From the NCBI GenBank assembly GCA_013368325.1, contig JAACJK010000165.1, positions 868,001 through 932,000 of the forward strand: a DNA stretch of 64,000 nucleotides, written 5' to 3'. Below are positions 12,665 through 24,144 of this stretch, in pieces; position 1 is the first letter of the stretch; every line of letters begins with the position of its first letter. The position numbers were made by a program, and so were the translations under genes. The DNA is from Ephemerocybe angulata (taxonomy: Eukaryota; Basidiomycota; Agaricomycetes; Agaricales; Psathyrellaceae). Below the pieces are notes generated by a model. The model searched no databases. It was not told the DNA's origin and worked only from the letters and a program-made list of their open reading frames with translations.

Positions 12665-13678
12665 CTAAATTCTATACGGGAGCAATGACCCAGATATTCT
12701 CCAAAGGTCTTATTCAGCGGGAAGGCTCTCAGGATAACTAAGCACAAGGAGGGAAGCGGGGGAGGATAAGCTGAGCAAGCGCGAAGACTACGCAATGCCC
12801 GCTGATGGCAGAACCAGTGACAACATCGCTCGTGTATCACGACAATGTTTGTAAGTTCTCAAATAGATACTGACAGTGCGAAAATTATATGTCACATCAC
12901 AAACGGGCAATGGCATGGATAACTCGAAAATGTCGCGTCACATCGAGGGGCGATGGCTAGGAGGGACCCGGATGTCACAACATGGGCTTGCAGAAATTGG
13001 TCAGAATGGGTGCCTTGCCTCTCAAAACTACAGCAATGCCTCTATCCCTTTTGAAATACATATCGTGGATTGAGTTCACGTTTCTGAAGCAAGATGGCCA
13101 GTATCCCGCCCCAGATACTTCCGGAACTGCTAACGCCGACGCGTTGTCACGCTCCTCCGTGCTGAAATGGCTATCAGAAAACCAAATAGCTATGTCACAC
13201 CAGACCGCAATGGCTATAATTTCCGCGCTGTCAGTATAGACCGTGCACCAGCGGAACTCACCGATAGTAAAGGCTGGGATTGATGAAGCCTCCATTGAGC
13301 TCTCTGCCCCATGGCTCAAGTATAGGATCGAGTGCAGTCGGGATAATAGCATGCGGAGTCGCAGAAGGATATGGCGGGCTGCAGAGACCATCAGGGATGT
13401 GGCCTTTGAACTGGGATTCATTGAGTAGAATGAGGTTCATTGCCGTTGAGTAGGGGCTTACGACGTAGGCCCCGGACGCACGTGTCGTAGCCGCCTAGAT
13501 AAGCGCCCATTTACACTACGGTATAGATGACAAGAATTCATTGCATTTCGAGCTGTACGAGGGGATCGGGTTCAGGTTCACGAGTATACTTGAGCAACTG
13601 GATCCTGGTTGCATAATTGAAAAGGAGAGAGGGAAAATTCTGCTGCCGCGACAGGGGATATCGACGGTGTTGGTCCCT
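12665..13678. other. Intergenic, with unexplained overlapping open frames
   Basis: Between the MDR promoter and the 3' end of the DUF1996 gene. Fairly long open frames occur on both strands over 12975-13430, for example 148 codons on the minus strand and 85 plus 61 codons on the plus strand. Neither shows a recognisable motif, and which strand is coding, if either, cannot be decided from sequence alone. Confidence 0.4.
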
Positions 13679-15658
13679 TTAGGTGCATTGAGAGTACCTA
13701 GACCCGGAAAGATCAGAATGGGAGTGAATAGTGTACGCAAGTCCTTACCAGTCGTTGAGCTTGGTGCATGTGCTGCCAGCAACGCAAGTAGTAGAGCCAG
13801 TCCACTTGATACGAGGAAGGATTCAATCAATGGTCAGCGTATCGACAGCGAGACGAGAGGGCTGGTGACGTACTCCATTTCCACCGCACTGACCGTACTT
13901 CGGAATAGCGGGTCCTTGAGGAGCAGTGGGCTGCGGCACCACGACTGTCGTTGACGATGTCGTCGGTGTGGGCTGGACGACCGTCGTAGAGCTGGTAGCT
14001 GTCGCAGTAGGTTGAGATCCGCCACAGTTGGCGGGCATCGTAGCGGGGTTAGGACCATTCTGCACCGGGTTGCATCCGGGCAAAGCTGGCAAATCTAATT
14101 CACAGGAAGTGCAACCGGTTAGTTGGACGATCCTTCGAGTGCGAGGAGATAACGTACATTCCCCTTCGACCCGTTCGTTGACCTGTGGCTTCTGGGTGCA
14201 CTTGTTCATCTCGGCATCGGAGAGGACTGTAAGTTCACGGCAAGCCTCGGGAGTGCCGAACTGGTCCTTGCAGGTGTCCATCGCGCGCTGGAGAGAATCG
14301 CCTTCCCATCCGAAAACATAGTCTCCATGTTGTCCGTACCCGGTGCTGCCAACAAAGTGATGAATGTTTGAACAACGCGAAGCAGGTCAGACTCACGGAT
14401 CGCCCATACTCATGACCAATGGCTGACTGCCATCCTTCGGCCAGACGCTTTTGAAGGGAGCGGTATCCCAAGCAATCTCGTAGATGACGGTCGGAGTGCG
14501 GACGGGGTGGGTGGAGGGGCAGGTACCCTGCTGCCAGATGATGCCCATTCCGGGGTCGACTGTCCCAGTCTGGTAGCGCATGTGGCTCTATTTCACGGAA
14601 ATATCAGAAACAGACCGCCTATCGTAGTGTTTCCGAGCGCAACACTCACTGTGTGGTCCTCAGGATCTGTGCTCGTTCCGTCCCAGCATCTGAGAAGGCG
14701 TCGTCGGTAAGTATATCTTATGGTGTCTAGGACGGGATGGCGCACGTTGGGAAGATGATGTTTGACCGAATGCCTCCATTGCAGAACTTGGTCGGGAGCG
14801 CAGCAGTGTCTTGTCCACCGCCAGGGGGAGAGTTGTTCGAGTTGCCACGAGGATCGTCCCAGCAGCGGAAGCTGATGGCATACGACTCGACGCTGTTACG
14901 CTGAGGAGCGGCCTTGGTACGGATCATGGGGTCGCCAACGATCATCCGGAATCCCTAGATAATAACGCTGAGGTGCTGCGACTTGAGGAATTCAAGGTAC
15001 CCCGATCGCATACCTTCTTGAAAGCGGTGACCTTCTGGAATGGCGGATATCCGGCGATGTAATAGACAGTCATTCCACCGTTCGTACTTCCGACTTGGTC
15101 GTTGGGCTTCTGTGGCACCTGTAGTCGTAGCATTTTAGTCACACAGGTTGGTATGGCGGCATCTAAGATGTATGGGCGCTTACACGCATGTAACTTCCGT
15201 TAGCGTGCTTGAAGTAGAGAACTGCTGTCCAGTAGTTCGACTTGTCCTCCTTAAAGCGACACGTAGTACAAGTTGCCGTCTTGGAATAGTCCTCGTTGGG
15301 GTCCATCGTCAAGTTGAAGCTGCATCATCGCATGAGAATAAGCCGAGTGCCAGGATAGATCTATCAAAGACGCCTACGCATTCTACGCAGGCATGGGTTA
15401 GCGAACTGGAATTCTTGAGTCTATATCAATGGCAAGTGACTTACCCCTCCAACGATCTGGTGAACATGCGGAGAAACTATTCCAGGAGTAACCAACCTTA
15501 ATCGAGGTCAGTGGTCAGCAAAGGGGAGGATAGCGGAAGGATAGAGCAACGCACGGGTCGAAGCGTTGAGTAACAAGCTGGGAGCACCCAAAACGAATCG
15601 TGGCCGTTGCAGACTGAATCGCCGAAGCGACAAACAAGGCCGCAGAGAGCGCCAACAT
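13679..15658 (-). CDS. Secreted DUF1996 protein with C-terminal CBM1 cellulose-binding module
   Basis: Twelve exons give 441 residues: 15555-15658, 15445-15496, 15378-15382, 15184-15319, 15014-15118, 14746-14954, 14650-14689, 14397-14587, 14158-14345, 13874-14094, 13749-13804, 13679-13697. A signal peptide (MLALSAALFVASAIQSATAT) precedes the DUF1996 domain, recognisable by HVHQIVGGNAFN, CTTCRF, YWTAVLYF, SFRCWDD, FCNGGIRSNIIFPTCWDG and HMRYQ. A Ser/Thr/Pro linker follows, then a fungal CBM1: YGQCGGNGWTGSTTC, then TCTKLNDWYSQC, with the conserved cysteines and aromatic residues. DUF1996 proteins are secreted and of unsettled function; the CBM1 implies binding to cellulose or chitin-like surfaces, so a role on plant cell walls is inferred. 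Exon 3 is only 5 nt and supplies Asn-Ala of the conserved GGNAF motif. Confidence 0.9.
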
Positions 15659-16603
15659 GGTGGACGAAATATGACGGGTGGGCCCGTTCTTTTGTCGCCT
15701 CCCAACTCGAGCGCCCTGTAATATACCACCGCGCGGAGAAGCCTGTGTAAATTCGAAGCCCAAGACCGCATGATACTTGAACCTATTGCTGGAAGGGGAG
15801 TTTGCCAAGTGTAAGTTGGACTCCGGTGCTTTGACCCAGTTCATGGTGGGGGCCAATGGGAAGTAATCGAAGGCATTGACGATCCGAGGTTGAGGATTAA
15901 CAGTTCATCAACTCGATGATCAGCCATAAACAGACTCTTCGCAGTGACACTCGTCATATAGGAGAAGGCTCAGCGCCATTTGGAGAGTCGGATTAGGTCA
16001 ACGTACTCTCCATGTGCCGGAGTTGGTAGAGAAGCTTCTCCTAAGCGATGCTTGATAAGTACGACGGGGAATCGTCAAAGAATGCTCCTGAAGCGGATTT
16101 AAGATACGTGCCCCACACCGCTGGCTGAAACAACTAAGTAACGCAGTGAATTTCCTTCTGCAAATGCGAATGGGATTTCCTAGCACTGAATGTGCGTTGA
16201 CGCACCACGTTCGGCTCCTGGGATTTACACACCTTCCCGGATCGATTGAAGAGGCACTGCTGGGGCAGATCGGAGAGCCTTTCTTGCAGGGCAGTGGCCA
16301 AAGCTGCCATCCAGTCCACCAAGTCGTCATGAACCTGCAGCTGGAGGGTAGTCCTTTGGAACTGTCCCAAGCCCGTGTAATCGAAGGAGTCGCCGTTTTG
16401 CTCAAAAGGCTATCGGATTCGAGTTATTCCTGCTACCTGTTTGACTCTATATAAAGGGCTGAATCATTAGTGCTGGGCTCGAGGAGCTTGCCCGTTAGCC
16501 ACAATGTGCTGGTGGTGGTCAACTCCCAACCGGACGCTGTCAACGTATACGAAATAAGGGAGGACAACAACCATATAAATCGCTCCGCAGCTATACCTGC
16601 AAG
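15659..16603. other. Promoter region of the DUF1996-CBM1 gene and spacer before the tRNA
   Basis: No supported gene. Open frames at 15998-16454 on both strands overlap one another and show no family motif. The minus-strand open frame directly upstream of 15658 is the 5' UTR of the secreted protein read through to earlier ATGs; those starts would bury the signal peptide. Confidence 0.45.
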
Positions 16604-16675
16604 TCCTTCTTAGCTCAGTTGGTAGAGCGCGTCACTAGTAATGACGAGGTCAGTCGTTCAAGTCGGCTAGAAGGA
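16604..16675 (+). tRNA. tRNA-Thr (anticodon AGT)
   Basis: 72-nt cloverleaf without intron. The acceptor stem TCCTTCT pairs fully with AGAAGGA. The D arm is GCTC..GAGC with AGTTGGTA in the loop. The anticodon stem CGTCA/TGACG holds the loop CTAGTAA, giving anticodon AGT (reads ACU, Thr). The T arm AGTCG/CGGCT has the loop TTCAAGT. A run of five T at about 16681-16685 is a Pol III terminator. Confidence 0.93.
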
Positions 16676-16807
16676 ATACTCTTTTTGCACTCTGCGATTC
16701 CTGTTTTTGATCCCCGGTCATTCACACGATTCACACCAGTGTCCAGCGCCAGCCGCAGCTAATCTGGGGGCTATGTAACAGCTCTTCCTGTAACCATTAC
16801 ATCGATC

Positions 16808-19140
16808 ATGGGGCACTCATCCAAGGAGGTTGCGACCCTCGACAACGCACCAATATCCGAGGTGCGTCAGAAAGACTGAATACCTTTCAGAGAACTTACG
16901 GATGATGTCCGATGACAGATCCTGGATGGCGCGAAGCGAGGATCGACGGTCCATTTGGCCCAATTGCGCAACCGGACCCTGAAGAATTATACTCTCGAGT
17001 TTATGGAAGTCTTCCTTCTTTACCTGCAAGTCCCAGAGCCTGGTTTTCAGCCAACACGCCATCAGGTTGAGTGCGCCGAGATCTCCTTTTTCGCGTTGCT
17101 TGAGGTGGTACGAGGGAGCCAGGAGTACGACGAATCTCTGGCTGATGCGACTGGAGAAAGGCTGGCAACGGCATTCAAAGGTATCCTATGCTGGATATGC
17201 TGCATCTTGAACTTGCGCCCTGACATGTGGCCGCTGACCCTCGTTCATGAGCTTCCTACCAACAAAGTCCAGGTGCACGACGCCGTCGCCAGCCTCCTCC
17301 TGGTGCTGTGCCAAGTCCATCCTTCGGTCCATAACATCGCAGTCACCGATAACTTCTTCATTGAGCTATGCCTGATGTGGTGGGTGGCCACGGATCAAGG
17401 AGAACCACTTCTCTATCCCACAGGTCACCGAAACAACCCTACGGATAAGGACGGAGAGGGACGCGACCTCATCATCTGTTTGATGGAGCTCGCCATCCAG
17501 GCGAATCCGAAAGGAATGGCTACCTGTATCAAGAGCGAGCGGATATGCACACCTCAGCTCTTCTACTTGAAAGCGGCGCGACGCATGGTCCTCCTCTCCC
17601 GCATCAATCAACTCAAGCACCTCTCGCACTATCCTAACATAACGGCTGAGAACTACAATCTACGCTGCATGGGCGTTTTGACGGACAACGTTACAATTCC
17701 AGATCCCGCCCTCTACGAAGTCATGATGGAAACGAGGATCCCCGAGCTCTACATGGAGGCGTTGGAGATGATCAGCAGCCGATCGTGGCTCGCATCCTCC
17801 GACTACCACAAGAAGAAGTGCTTCGGTGAAATATTGCACATCTCGCAGACCGTCATAGCGTGGACGGCGATGCGGGCATCCCATGTGGTATCTACCACCA
17901 GGGGCGTCGTCGAGAAGGGTCTCGTGAGACTCCTAGGTAATACAATGTGTGTCGCCGATGAACAGCAGAATAAGCCTTGGGAGTTTATCTTCCAGGTTCT
18001 TGTATCGCTCTCAACCTCCCCTAAGATCATTGCACTTCTCGATCCCGTCTTCACCCAGTACATTTATCCCAAGCTTCATAGCCTAGCGGAGAAGAATGTT
18101 GCGAAGGGCCTGGTCACTCCTGCTATCTCCACACTGAAAGCTTTTGCGTCCTACCTCGACAAGAAAACCAGAATTCGAATTTGCGACAACTTGGATGTGA
18201 GTTTTGGTTCTGCTCACATCATTGACGTTCTGACTCCCTTTCTTCATAGCACCGTGCACGCACAGGAGCTGTGGCACAGGGCCGTCGACCCCAGAAAGAG
18301 ATGACATGCTCGACATGCCATTCCGTGGTCTACTGCTCTAAGAAATGTCAAAGAGAGGACTGGGAGGCTCGGCATCGGGACGAGTGTCATGCTATGGCAC
18401 GAGAGTACCTTGGTTCGTTATGCCTCTTCGCTTAGCTTTCATGTCTGAATACTGATACAACGGATATGGTGACAGAGACCAAACGGGCTGGCACGCGGTA
18501 CTGGCACAACACTCGAAGCTTTCAGCTGACGATCCTACGTCGCCTCTACGAGCCGAGCTCGTTCATGTGGAACACGAGCTCCCGACCATTTCATAATGAT
18601 TATCAGGGAAGAAGGCTTGTAATCACCCTGGATGCAGCGGATATCTCAGATCCCACGACGCTAGACGTTCTGGATGACTACGTGAAGAACACGACGCCTT
18701 TGCTCGCGCCGCATCTCTTGAAACGGTTCAACCAGTTTGTCGAGCGATTCAAAGCGGATAGCCCGCCTAGGTCGAAGTTGGCTTTGGCTAGGGGGATTGG
18801 AAAAGATAAAGGGACGATGGGGCTTGTAAACGGGACGTTCTTCTTTGGTGACAAGGAAGTCAATGTCGTCACTATGTTCAAGAAATCGAAAAACACGGGC
18901 GACCCTTTCTGCAACTTTGACGTAGAGAACAGCATGGTGTATACTTGGTACGGGCGACTTCTTCTTACTATAATTATCCCAAATCATTTCTGATACATCT
19001 ACCCTAGTTCACACAGGGATCGCTACGGCACTCATGGAGGAAGGGATGGCCATATGGAGAGAAATTTGAAGCTGCTTTATGGCCCAAACGTAAGGGAGCT
19101 CGACATGTTCATGCGTTCGCAGAGGAGGAATTCATCATAA
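16808..19140 (+). CDS. MYND-type zinc-finger protein
   Basis: Exons 16808-16861, 16919-18196, 18250-18412, 18476-18947 and 19017-19140 give ~696 residues. The first ~440 residues are largely helical without a named domain. The MYND-type finger follows: CSTCHSVVYCSKKC, then QREDWEARHRDEC. About 200 residues of unrecognised C-terminal sequence come after it. MYND fingers mediate protein-protein contacts; such proteins are strongly expanded in mushrooms and mostly uncharacterised. The first zinc-ligand pair is not a clear Cys pair: only ICDNLDH precedes, so that site may be Cys/His or degenerate. The short first exon is chosen because MGHSSKEV..ISE joins cleanly to ILDGAKRG. The last exon is uncertain: an alternative frame stays open to ~19198, and the acceptor at 19007 would also keep frame. 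Confidence 0.75.
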
Positions 19141-20025
19141 GAAGAGTCGGTTGGAGGGTGCGTATACATGGGGACCGGCAACGCCTCCAAAACGCGTGAG
19201 TACAGAAAAGCGGCACCTTCCGTTTTGGGAAATGGCTCATAAATTCATCCCTTGCTATGGGTGCTGCAGCCATTTCGCTCAAATGGACCCTCCAGAGTAA
19301 CTTTCTGCCCTCCTAACCTGTATGGAATGCGTTTATATGGGCTATATATCCTCTTAACTACCGAAAATCCGTTATCGGACTGATGGATAGTGTGAAATAT
19401 GACTTCAGTACACCCAACCGTACCCTATGCCCCCCGCTTTGCAGGAGCTATCTAGAAACAAGGTAAAGCCATGAATAGGGGTTTTCTGGGCTACTGAACA
19501 AATTCTCCATGACAGAACTTCCAAAATCGCGTTCCTTCAACCAGAACAGGCTTGCAATTTGCAGGTATATCAGCATGCAGGGGATATTTTAATGTTCTGG
19601 GATGGAGAATCTTTTGATAATATCCTTGCGAGCATTTTATTTCTCATAAGCTAAGCGTATGAATAAGTGCCTGAGGTAGGAGGACAAGGGGACACTTTCT
19701 GGTGCATTGGTCGGAGTTTGAATTGGCTGAGCATTGCCGGTCCCCAGTATACATACCCGGTTTTGCAACCGTCAACATATGACTGACAAGTAGTGATAGT
19801 GTCTATCAGACCGTACAATGCGTGTATCGTCCTTGGGTATACCATATGAAATCGCAAAGGTACCCTCGGACTGGAACTAGGAAGACAACATTGTGCGTGA
19901 AAGGCGAAAACAATTACAGAAAGTGTACGTAGGTTCGATAAACCAAATGAGCCCAGCGAAACGTCCATGGTTGTCGTGCTCGTGTTGAAATAGAAAGGGA
20001 GAAAACGTCGATACTCGGCACCTAC
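19141..20025. other. Intergenic between convergent genes
   Basis: About 0.9 kb separating the MYND gene from the tail-to-tail membrane-protein gene. No supported gene or repeat was seen. Confidence 0.55.
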
Positions 20026-21780
20026 TTATTGCTTGGAAGAAGAGGCGACATGATGTTGGGCGGTCTCATACGTTGTGGTTTCGGTACTACCGTTGCTGGA
20101 AGGCCCTAGTGACGCCTGGTAAGAAGGGGGAGGTACTTCCGACGAGGCAGAAAGGTAGGTCTGGGCTGGAGTCGAACCCAGCCATGATGCCATCGTCGTG
20201 GCATCCATATCGGAGGATGTGTTTCGGCGGCGGTGGAGAGTGGGTGGGAGTGTATCTTTCTGAAGATAACCTTGCGTAGAGTAATCTGATGGCGAAGATA
20301 GATCGGTCGGGGAGTAAGCGCCGTGTCCACTAGCCTGGGCCAGGTTCGAGGAGGGGTTGAGAGAGGGGTTGGGGCCTTCCGGGATATGCGAGAACGGAGC
20401 CCTTCTAGGGTCTGCGCCCTTCGTGGCTCCAATTCCGGTGAAGAAAGCCGATGTCCGTTGAGCAGCAAGGTCGAAAGGATTGAGGTTTCTGTTCCGAATC
20501 TCTGTGATGGGAGCAGGTGCAATCACTGCAATGAGTATTTCGGGGTACATTTCAGGGGAAAGATAGACACACCTCCGGTTTGAGGCCCACTCTCGTCGCC
20601 CAAAGGCTCCGCAAGCTTGGCGCGCCGACGTCGACTCCGGCGGATGAGGAGAAAGAACAGGAGCACGAACATGAACATTACGAGCATTGCCGCGACGATG
20701 ATACCCGCGAGTGCTCCTTTGGAAAGATCGGAGCCCCCGGCGTGCAGGCTACCGCCGGTTGCAGTCGAGCCCTCCGTGATGGTATATGTCGCCCCGTCAG
20801 AGACTCTGAGAATGACAGTGCTGGAGTCTGAATTGGTCGTCGTTATCAAGTGAACGTTCGTGTCGGTCGTTGTGCTCGCCCCAATAGCAATCGCGGTAGA
20901 CGTACCGCCGTTTGTATTGGTGACCTTGGTCACGGTGGAAGTCGTGCCCTTGGAGTCAACAACGGTGGAGATGACGGTCGTTCCTGATGATGCGTCAGAG
21001 ATCGTGGTTGTACCCAGATTTCCAGGGGAGTTGCTTGAACCAGCGTTACCCGATCCAGCATTTCCTGACCCAGAGGTTACAGTGATAGTAGTCCCCGTAC
21101 CAGTGGTCCCTGTCCCAGTGTTGGAGTTTCCGTTGTTGGTAGTTCCAGAGCCAGTATTACCTGAGCCGGTACCAGGATTATTGGTGACAGAAGGTTGGAT
21201 AGTGGTGGTGGTCGTGGGTTGCGAAGCTACGGGCGCAGCGCTGGGAGGTGATCTATATCAATGCACGGGCATATGTGTAGGCGTTCGTGGCACTCACGCA
21301 GGGGGAAGTGGGGTCTCAGTCGCAGGGTCGTCGGTGGGATAGAACTCAATCTTATCCAGCTGAAAGTCGGCGCCTCCACCTCCAACGTTCGTGATGGTGA
21401 TAGAGTGTTCCCCTTCTGACATGCCCCTCAACTCGAAAAACATATCACCGTATACAGGGTCGGTGCGAACTTGGCGCTCGACAGTGGTCGCCGAGCCACC
21501 GTCAATAACATATTGAGATTTGGCGGTGCCAGAGCTGCCGCTGGGGACGGTTCCGTAGACTTGAACGCCGGAGCCTAGGACACACACTATCAGCGGAGAT
21601 CGTCGCAGCTTCTCAGGTGATAGAAGACGCACCCTTCCATCGAAAAGTGGCAGAGGCGCCCGCTTGGGAGGTAGAGTGGATAGCATTCTCCCATTGTCGC
21701 GAGGAGCCGACCTGGCGCCCCCAGCTCCCAGAGTAAGCTATGTATGAACTCGAATCGTCAGCTACGATCCAGTTCGGCAT
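20026..21780 (-). CDS. Single-pass membrane protein, beta-rich N-terminal domain and PPxY tail (cluster member 1)
   Basis: Exons 21633-21780, 21298-21574, 20573-21252 and 20026-20501 give 526 residues. The N-terminal domain begins VADDSSSYIAYSGSWG and contains ATFRWKGSGVQVYGTVPSG, YVIDGG, and EGEHSITITNV..FQLDKIEFY. This jelly-roll-like pattern recurs in the three paralogues nearby. A long Ser/Thr/Gly stalk, probably O-glycosylated, follows. One strongly hydrophobic helix (LAGIIVAAMLVMFMFVLLFF) is followed by a basic stop (RRSRRRR), so by the positive-inside rule the tail is cytoplasmic. Near the C-terminus is VPPPSYQ, a PPxY motif. No N-terminal signal peptide is evident. Ligand unknown; a wall-sensing or adhesion role is inference only. 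The longest and most Gly-rich stalk of the four. Confidence 0.82.
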
Positions 21781-22638
21781 GAGGTCGTGGTCGCGGCTGA
21801 GGAAGCCACCGTAAAGCAAATGAGTGACGAGGAAAAGAGTGTGGTTTGTCCTGAGATGGAAGACGCAGAAGAGAGGAGGAAAAGGAAGAAAGGATCCGGG
21901 ACCGGCGTTTGATTTGGGAAAGGGATGAATAACTGAAGGGGAAATAGCGGGGTGTCAGTGCCGGGACCAGATTGGGTGAGAGTATGTCACATTCGTCACC
22001 GTGGACTGTTGGTGGACTGTGCAGTGTGTGCATATCTCCGAACTCGAGCGCGCAACGGCGATGAATCATCAAACGGCGATCCATTCTCTTTCCCAAAGGC
22101 TAGCATGCAACCGCCGAGCTACTCAAATTCTTGAAGTTCAGATTCTTCTTCAGGACGTTCATCTGTGACTTTACGAGGAGGAAAACGCAACACTTTGTCT
22201 CGGCGAGTGTGCAACTGCGGATATCTAATAGGGGAATGCGAATTTGCGCATCAGTGGAGAAGATAAACTGCGGTCTGACATTCTGCTCACTGACTCCCGT
22301 TATTATGCCTGTTTTGTCGGTATGTCGCAGATCAGGGTTTTCGCGGACATGCCTTGATCATCGTATGTACACACACCCTCGGTGACCTCCACCGACTGGG
22401 TTGGTCTCATCTGTAGCAAGGGCACGATCACGCCATGAGGAAGGACTGGTTTCGATGGAATCTCCATTCATATTTGTCAGAGGGATATCAGGAAATGATT
22501 CAAACATCGATCAGCCATGCAACTAAGCTTCACATATGAAAAGAGATATCTCAGCACCACCCCAGAATTGAGTAATGAGAAGTAGAGGGAACGTACATGA
22601 GAACTGAGCTACCATCATAGCTAAGTAGCTCTTCGCAA
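21781..22638. other. Intergenic between cluster genes
   Basis: Upstream region of cluster member 1 and downstream region of the Pro-rich membrane protein. No gene supported. Confidence 0.5.
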
Positions 22639-23645
22639 TCAAGCAGGGACGCGCCCTCCTTTGCTACTCTGATAGGACCCTTGTTGTCGCACAGGCGATG
22701 GATACATGTGTTGATAGGATTGTGATGGCTGCATCGCCTGCGTTGAAGGGAGGCGTGGATTTTGATGCTGAGGACGAGTTGGTGCCAGAGGAGGACGATA
22801 GCTGGTGGGGTAATTGGGCGCTGGTGATCGCAGGGGCGTCGACGGGGCGTTGGACTTTCCCTGCGGCGGGTACCTCATATCCCCGGTCGGAGGTCGATAG
22901 TACTCTGGTTTGGCCTGCCTATATTCACGCTTGTCGCCTTGGCGAGGCCCCAACAGAGCTTGCGATTCTTCATGGAAGTTACCCGGGGGTGCGGGAGCTC
23001 CGGTGAAGGGCGGGTACGACGTGTGACTTAGAGACATGGGCCGAAGAGGGACGTGCGATGGGGGCCTGGGGTTGGACTCATCCGGCGGGAAGATTATTCT
23101 TCCACCGGCTTTCGGATAGGCTGGCGTCTTTTTCGCGAGGAAGTTGTACGATCCTGGGTGGGCGGGATTCATGATAGATCATTCGGGGTAGGGTTCGTTA
23201 ACGTACCTCTGCCATGGCGCCTCAGAAGCAGATACACTACTAGGACCAAGGCCAAGATACCAACCAATACTGAGATTACGATTGCAAAAGCAGGCAAGGA
23301 TCCGGCACTCGGCGTCGAAGGGCCTGAGTCTGACATGGCAGACGAAGTCGGGGGATGGATGTCGAGGGTAGATAGAAGGTCGACGTTGGGAGGAATGAAT
23401 GTATTCAATCCTTTCTGGTCCCGTCTCTTAATCTAGTCGCCGCAAACCTCTACGTCTGGTATAAACAATTGGCTTGGTGCCTCAGCGACCCATTCAGGGA
23501 TCCAGGCTGTGACTCCCTTGCACAAGGCTGCGCCCACTAGGCAAGTAGCTATTGGACTGCAGGACTGCAATTATAAGAGCTCAGAGAGATCATAGGAGGT
23601 AAATCAGCACACCTTCATCTTAATTGCAAATGAGATATCCATCAT
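22639..23645 (-). CDS. Small single-pass membrane protein with Pro/Tyr-rich cytoplasmic tail
   Basis: Exons 23613-23645, 23454-23564, 23207-23414 and 22639-23153 give 288 residues. The N-terminus MMDISFAIKMKSCSPIATCL with VGAALCKGVTAWIPEWVAEA resembles a signal peptide plus a short Cys-bearing extracellular segment. A Ser/Pro-rich stretch leads to one helix (LPAFAIVISVLVGILALVLV) and RRHGRG, giving a cytoplasmic tail of ~180 residues rich in Pro, Tyr, Gln and Ser. It lacks the beta-rich domain of its neighbours and has no exact PPxY. Intron 2 (23415-23453) would be 39 nt. The start at 23645 relies on the splice model; a shorter start at 23336 would give a protein without the N-terminal segment. 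Family not recognised. Confidence 0.6.
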
Positions 23646-24144
23646 CGTGGTCACAGGAAGAGATTGCGAAGAGTGTCGAGACTGAAAAACCGGCCGGAGC
23701 CGGCGATGCAGAGCGCCCAGGGCGGCCCAAAGCGCCACATCCGGTCTGTTCGGGCGCCGGCGGTCGGCAGGCTCGGCACGAGGTCAGATGAAGCTGGAGC
23801 GCCTAAATCGGCCTCGGCTCTTGCGTCTCCTGCCTGATACGAGCGCCTAAGTCAAGACTTTGAAAGAAAAAACGCGTAGGGGGACGAGCAGAGACCATAT
23901 ATCTGTGCTTAGGTAGATAAAGAGCGAAGAATATGGGCCCTTGGCAGGTACCCCGTATTCGGTGCCGTCGAACCCAGGGCGCTCACGACAAGCTCACGAT
24001 TGACGGTTGTTTGATTAGGCATCAAAGGACGACACATTCGCCGCCCATGTTTTCGTCAAGTTTTCGTCAACGTTTTCTCCCTCTTTCTCTCTCTCCTCTC
24101 AGCTTCGGTACCTTCGTCACTCTTTTCAGCTAGGCTCTCGAGGA
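23646..24144. other. Divergent promoter region in the membrane-protein cluster
   Basis: About 0.5 kb between two divergently transcribed genes. It has a GC-rich stretch near 23700-23850 and a CT-rich tract at 24070-24110 directly upstream of the ATG at 24145. No gene seen. Confidence 0.5.

Noticed and set aside
15515..15856. Upstream ATG for the DUF1996 protein
   Set aside because: It places ~66 polar residues before a clear signal peptide, which would stop secretion of an otherwise typical extracellular protein.
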